Source: Shewanella sp. MR-4
GTDB lineage: Bacteria; Pseudomonadota; Gammaproteobacteria; Enterobacterales; Shewanellaceae
Length of the DNA: 64,000 nt
Assembly: GCF_000014685.1 (NCBI RefSeq)
Contig: NC_008321.1
Coordinates: forward strand, 248,001 to 312,000
Direction of reading: 5' to 3'
Positions 1 to 12,724 of this stretch are shown piece after piece; position 1 is the stretch's first letter, and every line of letters begins with the position of its first letter. Under the pieces are notes generated by a model. The model ran no database searches, was not told the DNA's origin, and saw only the letters and a program-made list of their open reading frames with translations. Both the position numbers and the translations under genes were made by a program.

Positions 1-936
1 AATTGAAATTTCGATGCTTACGGATTTCGTCGCAACTTTTGCCTGTTTGTGTACGTCATCGTTAGGCATGCCAGCAGTTTCGCCTTGCATACGCAGGTTG
101 GCTGTTTCAATCGCATTCATCAGTGCGGCGCGGTCAACATCGGTGCGGTCGCTGCTTAGAATGGCTTGCCATGAATCAATGGCCTTTTGATAGTTAGCCG
201 TGAAGAAAGCATCCATACCCACGAGCAGTAATGTCGATGGATCCAGTGGATCTAATGCTAAGGATTCATCAATTAAGGCTTGGATTTGCGGTGTCATTTG
301 CTGACCGTTTTTGTAGTACAGTGCAGTTGCTTTAGGGCCAAGTAGCTCTGCATGCTTACCGACTAAATCCATGACTTTATCGAACGCGGCAACGGCTTTA
401 TCGAATTGGTTTGCCGAAATATAAGCATGTCCAAGGCTGAACCAAGCTTGGCTGTTTTCAGGCTCGGCTTGTACTTGGGCTTCCATCATTTGTACGCGTT
501 GCGCCATGATTTGCGCTGCGTCCATACCCGCATGTGGGTTAGCAGGTTGAGTATTACCAATATTCTCAAAAGCGCCTAAATGCTGATAGAGGTAACCTGA
601 GATCGCAATCAAGCAAACTGACATGATTGATGGCCACAGAATGCTCTTAGGTTTGATTTGATTGACGAGTGAATCATCGCTCGCTTGTTTGATATCTTGG
701 AGCAGGCTGATTTCTAACTCTTTCTTTAGAGCATCAAACTCTGCTTGGTCGAGTAGTTCTTCATTAAGCTCTTTCTCGAGAGTGGCAAGACGTTCATTGA
801 ACAACTCAAGGTTAGTTTGTTTGCGAACGCCGGCTTCTTCAGTGCGTAACAACTTTTGCTGTCTGAAATGCGGGATCCAGATCAGCATTAAGCTGACCAA
901 CACAACAAGCGCAATAAAAATCCAAAATGTCGTCAT
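1..936 (-). CDS. ccmI: Cytochrome c biogenesis protein CcmI (3' end beyond window)
   Basis: CcmI is the membrane chaperone that holds apocytochrome c by its C-terminus and hands it to the CcmF/H haem-ligation complex. The reading frame translated by hand from the complement begins MTTFWIFIALVVLVSLMLIW, a membrane segment. It continues with an acidic, coiled-coil-prone stretch, a second hydrophobic segment (SIMSVCLIAISGYLYQ) and TPR-like helices with W-F-LG-AY spacing. The frame is still open at base 1, so the C-terminus is missing. A second in-frame ATG at 963 would add nine residues; I prefer 936 because the product then starts directly at the membrane segment. The gene diverges from ccmF, unlike the single-direction E. 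coli ccm operon. Confidence 0.88.
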   Translation of the reverse strand, partial: MTTFWIFIALVVLVSLMLIWIPHFRQQKLLRTEEAGVRKQTNLELFNERLATLEKELNEELLDQAEFDALKKELEISLLQDIKQASDDSLVNQIKPKSILWPSIMSVCLIAISGYLYQHLGAFENIGNTQPANPHAGMDAAQIMAQRVQMMEAQVQAEPENSQAWFSLGHAYISANQFDKAVAAFDKVMDLVGKHAELLGPKATALYYKNGQQMTPQIQALIDESLALDPLDPSTLLLVGMDAFFTANYQKAIDSWQAILSSDRTDVDRAALMNAIETANLRMQGETAGMPNDDVHKQAKVATKSVSIEISI

Positions 937-963
937 TGTTTCTATATTCACTTTAGTTTGCAT

Positions 964-1335
964 AAAAGCGGTTGTTACCGCCGGCTTGGAAGCAAGATTA
1001 TACGTAAAGATTATTCATTGAACAGTAATATAAGACCATCATTGCTGTGAAAACTGAGAGTTGGGCACTGGTTCACAAATTGATCCATCTGGTAAATATT
1101 GTATGAAACTTAAGGCTCATTTATCTGTCACATGCAAAACTGTAGGCCTGTGGTGGCTCCATTGAGACAAAAATCGAGAATGAGACAAGTCACCCAGTTT
1201 TGTATGAAATAGGCAGACAGGAACAATAGCAAATACTAAAATGAACCAAATTTCGTGCATTTGTGTGAACAGCATGTTGTGCGTTGGTCTAGAGTCTTTC
1301 TAAATCAACATATTATTAGAGACTGAGGAAAACCC
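964..1335. promoter_or_regulatory. Divergent ccmI/ccmF promoter region
   Basis: This 372-base gap without a gene must hold the promoters of both ccm transcription units. The word TGTATGAAA occurs twice on the + strand (near 1100 and 1202). I see no convincing -35/-10 pair and no FNR or CRP palindrome. The ccmF ribosome site is the GAGGAAA run just before 1336. Confidence 0.5.
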
Positions 1336-3315
1336 ATGATCCCAGAACTTGGACACTTTTCGCTGATTATAGGAGTGGCATTCGCCTTCTTATTAATCAG
1401 CGTTCCCCTTATAGGTGTTGCCCGTAAAGACCAATATCTAGTGAGGTATGCTTGGCCGTTAACCTACGGAATGTTCTTCTTTATCGCTTTATCCGTAGTA
1501 TCTCTTGGTTACAGCTTTGCCGTTGATGACTTCTCCGTTGCCTATGTGGCACATCACTCGAATTCCCAGTTACCTATCTTCTTTAAGATTGCGGCCGTAT
1601 GGGGCGGTCATGAAGGGTCGCTGCTGTTCTGGGTGTTTGCACTATCGACGTGGGCGGCTTCAGTTGCCTTATTCAGTAAAGGCTTAGAAGAAGTGTTCAC
1701 TGCTAGGGTACTGGCGGTACTGGCATTGATCGTGATTGGCTTCAGCTTATTTATGCTCCTCACATCTAGCCCATTTGAACGCTTATTTCCAATGCCTGCC
1801 GAAGGTCGCGACTTAAACCCAATGCTGCAGGACGTGGGCTTAATCTTCCATCCTCCAATGCTGTACTTAGGTTATGTTGGTTTCTCGGTGAGCTTTGCCT
1901 TCGCGATTGCAGCTCTTATGAGTGGTCACCTTGATTCTGCGTGGGCGCGTTGGTCACGTCCTTGGACCTTAGCTGCTTGGATTTTCCTCACGGGCGGTAT
2001 TGCATTAGGTTCTTGGTGGGCATACTACGAATTAGGCTGGGGTGGCTGGTGGTTCTGGGATCCCGTTGAAAACGCCTCCTTTATGCCTTGGTTAGTGGGT
2101 ACTGCATTAGTGCATTCACTGATCGTGACCGAAAAACGCGGTGCTTTCCGCAACTGGACCGTCTTACTGTCTATCTTCGCTTTCTCATTAAGCTTACTCG
2201 GTACCTTTATCGTACGTTCGGGTGTACTGACTTCAGTGCACTCCTTCGCAGCCGATCCAAGCCGCGGTATGTTTATTCTGTTGCTGCTTGGTTTAGCCAT
2301 CGGCGGGTCGCTCACGCTGTTTGCCTTCCGCGCCAGCGAAATGAGCAGCCCGGCTCGTTTCGAGCTGAAATCAAAAGAAACCATGCTGTTAGTCTGTAAC
2401 GTGTTACTCACGGTTGCAGCGGGTACTGTTCTGTTAGGTACTTTATACCCACTGCTGATCGATGCATTAGGCATGGGTAAGATTTCTGTTGGACCTCCAT
2501 ACTTCAACGCTGTGTTTGTGCCTATCGTTCTCGTACTGTTTGGCTTCATGGGCGTTGGTCCAATCATTCGTTGGAAGAAATCCAAAGCTGGTGAGCTCAA
2601 GCGCCAATTGCTGGTGCCTGCATTAGTGTCAGCCGCAATTGGTATCGTGACACCATTTATTGTCGATGGTGCCTTTAACACTTGGGTTGCCTGTGGTATC
2701 GCCGCGGCCGCTTGGATTGTGTTGGCAACCGCAAGAGCTGCTTACAATATCGTTAAGCCAAAAGACGGTGAATTAAGCATGGCGCGTATGGGGCGTAGCC
2801 AATTGGGTATGATTTTGGCCCACTTAGGTATTGCCGTGTCAGTGATCGGTGCCACTATGGTGTCGAACTACTCGATTGAGAAGAGTGTGCGTATGGGGCC
2901 TGGTGTGAGCCAAGAGCTTGCGGGTTACACCTTTAAGTATCTCGAAACTAAGAACGTTGTCGGTCCTAACTACACCGCACAACAAGGTCAAATTGAGATT
3001 TATAAAGGCGATAAACTGCTGACCTTACTCAAGCCCGATCGTCGCCAATACAATGTGCGTACCATGGATATGACCGAAGCCGGTATCGATTGGGGTCTGT
3101 TCCGTGACTTATATGTCACCATGGGCGATCCAATCAGCAGCACTGAATTTGCTGTGCGCTTGAACTACAAACCTTTTGTTCGTTGGTTATGGTTTGGAGC
3201 AATATTCATGATGGTCGGTGGTTTCTTTGCCGCATCGGATAAACGCTATCGCTCAAAAGTGGCCGCTACGGTTAAGCCACAAGCTGAAAAAGCGAAATTA
3301 GCTACCGCGCAATAA
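1336..3315 (+). CDS. ccmF: Haem lyase subunit CcmF
   Basis: CcmF is the large integral-membrane core of the system I cytochrome c synthetase. It takes haem from holo-CcmE and attaches it to CXXCH motifs on the periplasmic side. The 659-residue product has the usual family length and about 14-15 hydrophobic segments. The diagnostic WWD domain lies near residues 225-250 (GWGGWWFWDPVENASF), and conserved histidines occur in the flanking loops (for example FHPPMLYLGY). It starts at ATG with a GAGGAAA ribosome site. ccmG follows after 11 bases, so this is the first gene of a rightward ccmF-ccmG-ccmH-thioredoxin operon. Confidence 0.97.
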   Translation: MIPELGHFSLIIGVAFAFLLISVPLIGVARKDQYLVRYAWPLTYGMFFFIALSVVSLGYSFAVDDFSVAYVAHHSNSQLPIFFKIAAVWGGHEGSLLFWVFALSTWAASVALFSKGLEEVFTARVLAVLALIVIGFSLFMLLTSSPFERLFPMPAEGRDLNPMLQDVGLIFHPPMLYLGYVGFSVSFAFAIAALMSGHLDSAWARWSRPWTLAAWIFLTGGIALGSWWAYYELGWGGWWFWDPVENASFMPWLVGTALVHSLIVTEKRGAFRNWTVLLSIFAFSLSLLGTFIVRSGVLTSVHSFAADPSRGMFILLLLGLAIGGSLTLFAFRASEMSSPARFELKSKETMLLVCNVLLTVAAGTVLLGTLYPLLIDALGMGKISVGPPYFNAVFVPIVLVLFGFMGVGPIIRWKKSKAGELKRQLLVPALVSAAIGIVTPFIVDGAFNTWVACGIAAAAWIVLATARAAYNIVKPKDGELSMARMGRSQLGMILAHLGIAVSVIGATMVSNYSIEKSVRMGPGVSQELAGYTFKYLETKNVVGPNYTAQQGQIEIYKGDKLLTLLKPDRRQYNVRTMDMTEAGIDWGLFRDLYVTMGDPISSTEFAVRLNYKPFVRWLWFGAIFMMVGGFFAASDKRYRSKVAATVKPQAEKAKLATAQ

Positions 3316-3326
3316 TTGGGGAATGT

Positions 3327-3881
3327 ATGAAGAAGTTGGTTCTGTTTATCCCATTAGTCATCTTTCTTGGCATGGGGGTATTTTTATACAAAGGATTGTT
3401 TTTAAATCCACAGAAACTGGATTCAGCTCTGGAAGGAAAGCCGATCCCGGCTTTCCAACTGGAACGTCTCGAAACACCAAACGAGATGATTACCAATGAG
3501 CAACTGAAAGGTAAAGTGTCACTACTTAACGTATGGGCCACTTGGTGCCCATCTTGTAAGTATGAGCATCCTTTCTTAGTCATGCTGAAACGCCAAAATA
3601 TTCTGCCTATCTACGGGATTAACTACCGCGATGAGCGTATTCCCGCACTGGAAGAATTGAAACGTCAAGGCGATCCATACCATATCAACATCTTTGATAA
3701 GGATGGACGCTTAGGGTTAGATTTGGGTGTGTATGGCGCGCCAGAAAGCTTTATTGTCGATCATAAAGGTATTATTCGCTTCCGTTACGCGGGTCCAATC
3801 GACCAACGCGTGTGGAGCGAAACTCTGTATCCTATGATCCAACAATTACAAGCTGAAGCGGCGAAGGATGGTGCAGCGTGA
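3327..3881 (+). CDS. ccmG: Thiol:disulfide interchange protein CcmG/DsbE
   Basis: CcmG is a membrane-anchored periplasmic thioredoxin. It reduces the apocytochrome or CcmH disulfide so that haem can be attached. The 184-residue protein has one N-terminal anchor (LVLFIPLVIFLGMGVFLYKG), a thioredoxin fold with the active site WATWCPSCKYEHP near residue 75, and the cis-proline region GAPESFIVD further on. These match the DsbE family in length and motifs. The 3' end overlaps the GTG start of ccmH, which indicates translational coupling. Confidence 0.95.
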   Translation: MKKLVLFIPLVIFLGMGVFLYKGLFLNPQKLDSALEGKPIPAFQLERLETPNEMITNEQLKGKVSLLNVWATWCPSCKYEHPFLVMLKRQNILPIYGINYRDERIPALEELKRQGDPYHINIFDKDGRLGLDLGVYGAPESFIVDHKGIIRFRYAGPIDQRVWSETLYPMIQQLQAEAAKDGAA

Positions 3882-4357
3882 AAACTCTGACAAAAATCAT
3901 CGGTGGTTTAGTGTTGTTGCTGAGTATGGCAACAACGGCGATGGCGACACCTGTCGATACCTACGAGTTTAAATCGCCAGAAAACCAAAAACGCGGTCTA
4001 TCACTGGCCCATGAATTGCGTTGCCCGCAATGTCAAAACCAAAACCTGATCGACTCTAACTCACCCGTTGCCCGAGATCTGCGTCTTGAAGTCTACAAGA
4101 TGGTCGATGAAGGCAAGGGCGATGATGAGATCATCGAGTTTATGACCAGCCGTTATGGTGAGTTTGTCCTCTACAAACCGAAAATGGAAACCAAAACCTA
4201 TATTCTTTGGTTAGGTCCAGTCGGTTTGTTGCTGCTCGGTCTTATCATTGGTTTCATCTTTATCCGCAAGCAACGCATCGGTGGCACGACCGAGCCTGAG
4301 ATCAGCGCCGAAGATCAAAAAGCGCTGGATGCTCTATTAAAGCGTGATAATAAATGA
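3878..4357 (+). CDS. ccmH: Cytochrome c maturation protein CcmH
   Basis: CcmH is a periplasmic thiol oxidoreductase that works with CcmF and CcmG on apocytochrome CXXCH cysteines. The 159-residue protein has a signal peptide (MKTLTKIIGGLVLLLSMATTAMA), the family signature RCPQCQNQNLIDSNSPVARDLR-type core with its CPQC pair, and a C-terminal membrane helix (ILWLGPVGLLLLGLIIGFIF) with a short charged tail. It is the short form without a TPR domain; that role is carried by the separate ccmI. The start codon is GTG overlapping the ccmG stop (GTGA). Its own stop overlaps the next gene as ATGA. Confidence 0.95.
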   Translation: MKTLTKIIGGLVLLLSMATTAMATPVDTYEFKSPENQKRGLSLAHELRCPQCQNQNLIDSNSPVARDLRLEVYKMVDEGKGDDEIIEFMTSRYGEFVLYKPKMETKTYILWLGPVGLLLLGLIIGFIFIRKQRIGGTTEPEISAEDQKALDALLKRDNK

Positions 4358-4935
4358 AGTCATTTGCCTTAGCTGCAATCCTAGCGAGTCTGTCTGTTGC
4401 CTTTGCTGGTGGTGCCCAAGCGTACCCCGGCATGCAGCAGGCAAATAAGCCGATAGAGTCGACAGTCGATCTGATTAACGTTTTGCCAAAAACTTATCCT
4501 ATCGAACCCGTTGCTTTTAGTGACGTCGATGGCAAGCCGCTCGATTTCAGTCAATATAAAGGCAAAATCGTGATGGTGAACATGTGGGCGACTTGGTGTC
4601 CTCCCTGTGTCAGAGAGTTACCTGCGATTGAACGATTGGCGACAAAGTTTAAAGCGGAAGAGTTTGCACTATTACCTATCTCTATCGATGCGGATGGCAA
4701 ACAGCAGGTTCAGCCGTTTTTAACTTCATTAGGAATGGCGAACTTTAACTCCTACTACGATCCTGAACAAAACCTCGGACAAGTGTTTCCATTAGATACT
4801 ATCCCCGCGACCTTTATTCTCGATCAAAACGGCCAATTGATCGCATTTGTGCGATCATTTGTCGACTGGGATGACGCAAAAGCCGTATCACTGATCCAAG
4901 GTTTTATCGATAAAGGCGCGAAAAAGCTGAATTAA
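4354..4935 (+). CDS. Secreted TlpA/ResA-like thioredoxin at the end of the ccm operon
   Basis: The 193-residue protein has a cleavable signal peptide (ends near AGGAQAYPG) and a thioredoxin domain with active site MWATWCPPCVREL near residue 80. A cis-Pro segment (LDTIPATFILDQNG) follows. The WCPPC motif and lack of a C-terminal anchor place it with TlpA/ResA periplasmic reductases. It is coupled to ccmH by an ATGA overlap, so it is probably a second reductant for haem ligation or disulfide handling. That role is inferred from position. It is not part of the classic E. coli ccm set. Confidence 0.88.
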   Translation: MKSFALAAILASLSVAFAGGAQAYPGMQQANKPIESTVDLINVLPKTYPIEPVAFSDVDGKPLDFSQYKGKIVMVNMWATWCPPCVRELPAIERLATKFKAEEFALLPISIDADGKQQVQPFLTSLGMANFNSYYDPEQNLGQVFPLDTIPATFILDQNGQLIAFVRSFVDWDDAKAVSLIQGFIDKGAKKLN

Positions 4936-4970
4936 GCAGCAGATTGCGCGTAAATAGAACGCCGTTGTAG

Positions 4971-5000
4971 AAAAGATCGCCATGCGATCTTTTTTCTTTT
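4971..5000 (+). terminator. Intrinsic terminator of the ccm operon
   Basis: AAAAGATCG pairs with CGATCTTTT around a five-base loop, followed by a T-rich run. It closes the ccmF operon just upstream of the rRNA promoter. The T/A-rich tail may also act as an UP-like element. Confidence 0.8.
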
Positions 5001-5009
5001 AAAAAGCCC

Positions 5010-5037
5010 TTGCACAAAAAGTTCTGCCGCCTATAAT
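5010..5037 (+). promoter_or_regulatory. rRNA operon promoter P1
   Basis: TTGCAC (5010-5015) and TATAAT (5032-5037) are separated by 16 bases, with a GCGC-containing discriminator directly downstream and an A/T-rich block upstream. The GC-rich discriminator and short spacer are typical of stringently controlled rrn P1 promoters. Confidence 0.8.
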
Positions 5038-5144
5038 GCGCATCCACTGACACGGCAGACAGCGAAAGCAAGCGCGGTGACAGTTCGAATAGAATGCAAA
5101 ATGTGCAGTTGATTCGAAAGCCTCAAGAAGTTTGCAAAAACGCC

Positions 5145-5172
5145 TTGACGCGACACGGGAAATGCGTAGAAT
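5145..5172 (+). promoter_or_regulatory. rRNA operon promoter P2
   Basis: TTGACG (5145-5150) and TAGAAT (5167-5172) are 16 bases apart, 135 bases downstream of P1 and about 280 bases before mature 16S. Tandem promoters at this distance are normal for gammaproteobacterial rRNA operons. Confidence 0.72.
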
Positions 5173-5218
5173 ACGCAGCCCTGACCCGCTGAGCGGTAGC
5201 GCGAAGTGAATGGTCAAA

Positions 5219-5230
5219 TGCTCTTTAACA
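5219..5230 (+). promoter_or_regulatory. boxA antitermination site, leader
   Basis: TGCTCTTTAACA is the rrn boxA word, located in the 16S leader after P2. It recruits the Nus antitermination complex. A near copy lies at 7097-7109 in the 16S-23S spacer. Confidence 0.88.
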
Positions 5231-5243
5231 ATCTAAACAAGAA

Positions 5244-5278
5244 ATCTGTGTGGACACTCACAGGTGTTGAGTTAATCG
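5244..5278 (+). repeat. 16S precursor processing stalk, left arm
   Basis: Bases 5244-5260 are complementary to 7020-7036 with one G-U pair, and 5269-5278 to 7001-7010 with one mismatch. The 16S gene is therefore bracketed by a long helix, the expected RNase III substrate in the primary transcript. Confidence 0.75.
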
Positions 5279-5451
5279 AAATTACTCTGCCGTTTGGCGA
5301 GTAATCAAAATTTAAATCAATGAATGAGTGTTCATAGCAATATGTACATACAGTAATGTATGGATTGAAACGCGATGCTTCTTAGTGAGCAAAGCGAATC
5401 AAAACAGTAGAATTCATTGAGTCGTTTAACGCGAGTTAAACAAAAAACTTT

Positions 5452-6994
<1,543 letters not shown>

Positions 6995-7304
6995 CCTATA
7001 CGACTAACTCGATGTTTGTTGAGTGTTCACACAGATGGCTTGTTGAACTTCTCGAAAGAGGAGGGAGAGCGAAATGCGCCGCGTGCCGGTAAGCATTGTT
7101 CTTTAACAATTTGGAAAGCTGATAGTAATTAATGCAATGATGTCTGTCGTTGTGTTAATACGAAAAAATTGAGTTCTTAAAACACTTTTTAAGTGTCTTG
7201 AATATTCAAGTCTAAGGCGAGTCCATCTTCTTGGTCGAAGATGAGACAAGTAAAACCAGCTGGTCGCAACGACGCAAGTGATGTGAAACTCATTTGGGTT
7301 GTAT
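6995..7304 (+). other. 16S-23S internal transcribed spacer without tRNA
   Basis: The 310-base spacer contains no cloverleaf: neither tRNA-Ile/Ala nor tRNA-Glu is present. It holds the right arm of the 16S processing stalk (7001-7036), a boxA (7097-7109) and the left arm of the 23S stalk (7291-7312). Confidence 0.85.
7097..7109 (+). promoter_or_regulatory. boxA antitermination site, spacer
   Basis: TGTTCTTTAACAA is a one-base variant of the leader boxA. It is placed between the 16S and 23S genes, as is usual for rrn operons, where it renews antitermination before 23S. Confidence 0.8.

Positions 7305-7312
<8 letters not shown>
7291..7312 (+). repeat. 23S precursor processing stalk, left arm
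   Basis: These 22 bases are complementary to 10188-10209 with a single U-G wobble. They form the helix that brackets 23S rRNA and includes its first and last mature bases. Confidence 0.8.
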
Positions 7313-10197
<2,885 letters not shown>

Positions 10198-10416
10198 ACA
10201 ACCCAGATGGGTTTTGCTAAGTAGTACTTAGACGAATACAAACACTTAAGAAGTGGCACTCAATACAGCTTTCTAAATTAACAAATAAAGGTTAATTACG
10301 CAGGTAATGGTACGGCAGACAAAGCCGTGACGAGCGAAGGGCGGAGTGTACGGTAGTACATGAGCACTGGAGTGAGGAAACAATGCCGTCAGACGTAGAA
10401 TTAACCAGTAAGAATT
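10198..10416 (+). other. 23S-5S spacer
   Basis: About 219 bases with no tRNA. It contains the right arm of the 23S processing helix at its start and several short inverted repeats (for example ACGGC/GCCGT near 10311-10330). It is unusually long for a 23S-5S spacer. Confidence 0.7.
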
Positions 10417-10534
10417 TGCTTGGTGACAATAGCATTGTGGTCCCACCTGATCCCATCCCGAACTCAGAAGTGAAACGCAATCGCGCCGATGGTAGTGTGG
10501 GGTCTCCCCATGTGAGAGTAGGTCATCGCCAAGC
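10417..10534 (+). rRNA. rrf: 5S ribosomal RNA
   Basis: The terminal helix pairs TGCTTGGTGAC at the start with GTCATCGCCAAGC at the end. The core CCCGAACTCAGAAGTGAAAC is the standard 5S loop region. Length is about 118 bases; ends are approximate to one or two bases. Confidence 0.95.
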
Positions 10535-10570
10535 GCCTAATTTAGCTTAATGTGCAAACGTTAAGTTAAA

Positions 10571-10647
10571 GGAGCGGTAGTTCAGTTGGTTAGAATACCG
10601 GCCTGTCACGCCGGGGGTCGCGGGTTCGAGTCCCGTCCGCTCCGCCA
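10571..10647 (+). tRNA. tRNA-Asp (GTC)
   Basis: This is a full 77-base cloverleaf with encoded CCA. The acceptor GGAGCGG pairs with CCGCTCC, the D loop is TTCAGTTGGTTAGAA, the anticodon stem CCGGC/GCCGG encloses CTGTCAC (anticodon GTC at 10605-10607), and the T arm contains GGTTCGAGTCC. It is the last gene of the rRNA operon, 36 bases after 5S. Confidence 0.97.
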
Positions 10648-10661
10648 ACATTAAGAGATAA

Positions 10662-10689
10662 GCCTCTGCAGCAATGCAGAGGCTTTTTT
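10662..10689 (+). terminator. rRNA operon terminator
   Basis: GCCTCTGCA and TGCAGAGGC form a perfect 9-bp stem with a GCAA tetraloop, followed by six T residues. It lies 14 bases after tRNA-Asp. Confidence 0.92.
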
Positions 10690-10854
10690 CGTTTCACCTG
10701 TACCATTTTTTAGCCGCTCTTATTTCTCTTTGTTTAACAGTCCTCTGGCTAGCGCAAAATAAATCTTTATTTTCTGCTGTTGAAATCATGCTATTTGCCC
10801 CAAGATAATCCGAAGTGCTGCAATCTGGTGGCGTTTATCACAGGAGTTTATGTC

Positions 10855-11367
10855 ATGCTTTATGATTTAACGGCTGTTCAATTTAGCAAGATGCTGAAAA
10901 ACTTGAGTCTTATTCTGGAAAAGGGTGAGATTTTTGCCAACTTGAAGAAGGTGGATATGGCGGTATTATTAAATTCCCGCTTAGCACCCGATCAATTTAA
11001 TCTGATCCGTCAGATCCAGATTGCCTGTGATACCGCCAAGATTGGAGTCGCGCGTCTGACGGGTAATTTAGATACAGTGCCTAAGCATGATGATACTGAA
11101 ACGACTCTGCCTGAGCTGCAGGCGCGTATTGCTTCTGTTATCGAGTACTTGGCTCAATTTACCGAAGCAGATTTTACCGATGCGGCGACAATTCACGTTT
11201 CTCAACCGCGTTGGGAAGGTAAGTATTTAACGGGATACGAGTTTGCGATTGAGCATGCAATCCCGAACTTATATTTCCATGTGACGACGGCCTATGCGAT
11301 TCTGCGCCATAACGGTGTGGATGTGGGTAAGAAAGATTATCTTGGCCCTATGCCTTACAAGTCGTAA
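10855..11367 (+). CDS. DUF1993 family protein
   Basis: The 170-residue protein starts MLYDLTAVQFSKMLKNL, the typical opening of DUF1993, and ends TAYAILRHNGVDVGKKDYLGP, the family's terminal signature. DUF1993 proteins are predicted to share the DinB/YfiT-like four-helix fold; no activity is established. I use the ATG at 10855 because AGGAG lies eight bases upstream; the frame is open further 5' but those residues are not family-like. It stands alone between the rRNA terminator and the convergent histidine kinase gene. Confidence 0.82.
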   Translation: MLYDLTAVQFSKMLKNLSLILEKGEIFANLKKVDMAVLLNSRLAPDQFNLIRQIQIACDTAKIGVARLTGNLDTVPKHDDTETTLPELQARIASVIEYLAQFTEADFTDAATIHVSQPRWEGKYLTGYEFAIEHAIPNLYFHVTTAYAILRHNGVDVGKKDYLGPMPYKS

Positions 11368-11375
11368 TGCCCATA

Positions 11376-11403
11376 GCACAGCGGAGCATTAGCTTTGCTG
11401 TGC
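11376..11403. terminator. Convergent terminator between DUF1993 gene and histidine kinase gene
   Basis: GCACAGCGGAGC pairs with GCTTTGCTGTGC (two G-U pairs) around an ATTA loop. Only short T runs flank it, so its strength is uncertain. It lies between two converging stops. Confidence 0.5.
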
Positions 11404-11405
11404 GT

Positions 11406-12722
11406 TTAATGCGGCTGAGGTAAGAGCACGCTAACCTTTAGCCCGCCAAGTTCCGAGTGTGTAAAGCTAAGTTCTCCCTGATAACTCTCGACAATATCTT
11501 TGCAAATCGACAGGCCTAAGCCATGGCCTTGAATGCTCTCATCGAGCCGAATTCCTCGCTCCGTAATCACAGCTAAATCGCTATCGGATACGCCTTCGCC
11601 ATCGTCGCTGACCTCAATCAGATACGCCCGCTTGCTGGCATGAGTCTGCTCAATACAAAGCTTTATCTGTTGACGCCCATGTTTGCAGGCGTTGTCGAGT
11701 AGATTGCCTAGCAGTTCCAGTAAGTCGTCCCGGTCGAAGGGCATGACCAGTGTTTTATCAAACTGATAATCAATTTTACGCTCTGGATAGATGCGCTGCA
11801 TCACTTGGATGAGTGGCGGCAGATCGTCATTGAGCACGGTAAAACGCCCAGGCGTTGAAAGCCCGACGATTTTAGTGCGCTTAAGCTCTCGCTCAATAAT
11901 ATGGTGCAGATCCGCGAGCACCTTACTGCCTTCGCGTCTTTGCTCTGGCGCTAGGCTATCGAGGTAGGATTGTAACCCTTGCAGTGGGCGTTTCATTTCG
12001 TGGGCAAGATTACCCAAGGCATTGCGTGAACGTTGCACCCTCTGCCCGAGTTGATTCATGAGGCGTTCGATTTCCTCAATCAAAGGGCTAATCTCTGTTG
12101 GTGTGTGCTGGGTATCGATTTCTTGCCCTTGGAGCCGCAGTTGCCTGATTGCATCTGGCATTTGCTCTAGCGATTTAAAGCCCCGCTTGAGCAATAGGTG
12201 CTGGGCAAATAACAGGATCATAATGGTCAGTAGTACCACTACCGCGGCAAAGCCTAAAAAGCGTAATTGGGTTTGCTCGAGTGAGCTAATGTCTTCCGTC
12301 ACCCAGAGGATAATGGTTTGCTCATTCTTAACGATTGCCTGACTGAGCATCAGCCAATGATGGTGGCCAACATATTGAGTGGCGAGTTGTTGTTCACCAA
12401 CCTTTAGTGTTGGCAGGGTGACGTTATGATCGAAAAGCGATCGAGAGCGGAGTTGCTGCTCACCGATTTTAATCGCAAAGTAGTGGCCCGAATTGACCCT
12501 GTGATACACATTGGGGAGCCTATCGGCACTCAGTGCCCAAGTGCCATCGGCTTGCGGTTCGAGGGCGGAGATCAGACTATCGGTATCGTGCTGCAGGCGC
12601 GAGGCGACAAAGTCTTGGGTCAAGATTTGAATGCCTTGAAATAGCAAATACAACAATAGCGCCATGGCGCAGGTGAGGGTGATAAGCAGATTGCGGGTGA
12701 GGTAGGCTTTGAGTGAATACAC
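11406..12722 (-). CDS. Sensor histidine kinase of the SHP/DHC cytochrome operon
   Basis: This is a 438-residue membrane kinase. There is one N-terminal membrane helix (residues 11-33), a periplasmic domain to about 155 and a second helix (156-175). A dimerisation domain with the phospho-acceptor histidine H241 (LAHEMKRPLQGL) follows, then an ATPase domain with N box (GNLLDNACKHG), G1 (DDGEGV) and G2 (GHGLGLSICKD). The layout resembles PhoQ/QseC-type kinases, and the lysine-arginine after the H-box glutamate is a PhoQ-like variant. It starts two bases after the regulator gene and is the last gene of a leftward operon. The signal is unknown; the operon suggests a redox, haem, O2 or NO cue. Confidence 0.92.
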   Translation of the reverse strand: MYSLKAYLTRNLLITLTCAMALLLYLLFQGIQILTQDFVASRLQHDTDSLISALEPQADGTWALSADRLPNVYHRVNSGHYFAIKIGEQQLRSRSLFDHNVTLPTLKVGEQQLATQYVGHHHWLMLSQAIVKNEQTIILWVTEDISSLEQTQLRFLGFAAVVVLLTIMILLFAQHLLLKRGFKSLEQMPDAIRQLRLQGQEIDTQHTPTEISPLIEEIERLMNQLGQRVQRSRNALGNLAHEMKRPLQGLQSYLDSLAPEQRREGSKVLADLHHIIERELKRTKIVGLSTPGRFTVLNDDLPPLIQVMQRIYPERKIDYQFDKTLVMPFDRDDLLELLGNLLDNACKHGRQQIKLCIEQTHASKRAYLIEVSDDGEGVSDSDLAVITERGIRLDESIQGHGLGLSICKDIVESYQGELSFTHSELGGLKVSVLLPQPH

Positions 12723-12724
12723 GC

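Noticed and set aside
2025..2681. 218-codon open frame antisense to ccmF
   Set aside because: It lies wholly inside ccmF, lacks family-like sequence and arises from the codon bias of the coding strand.
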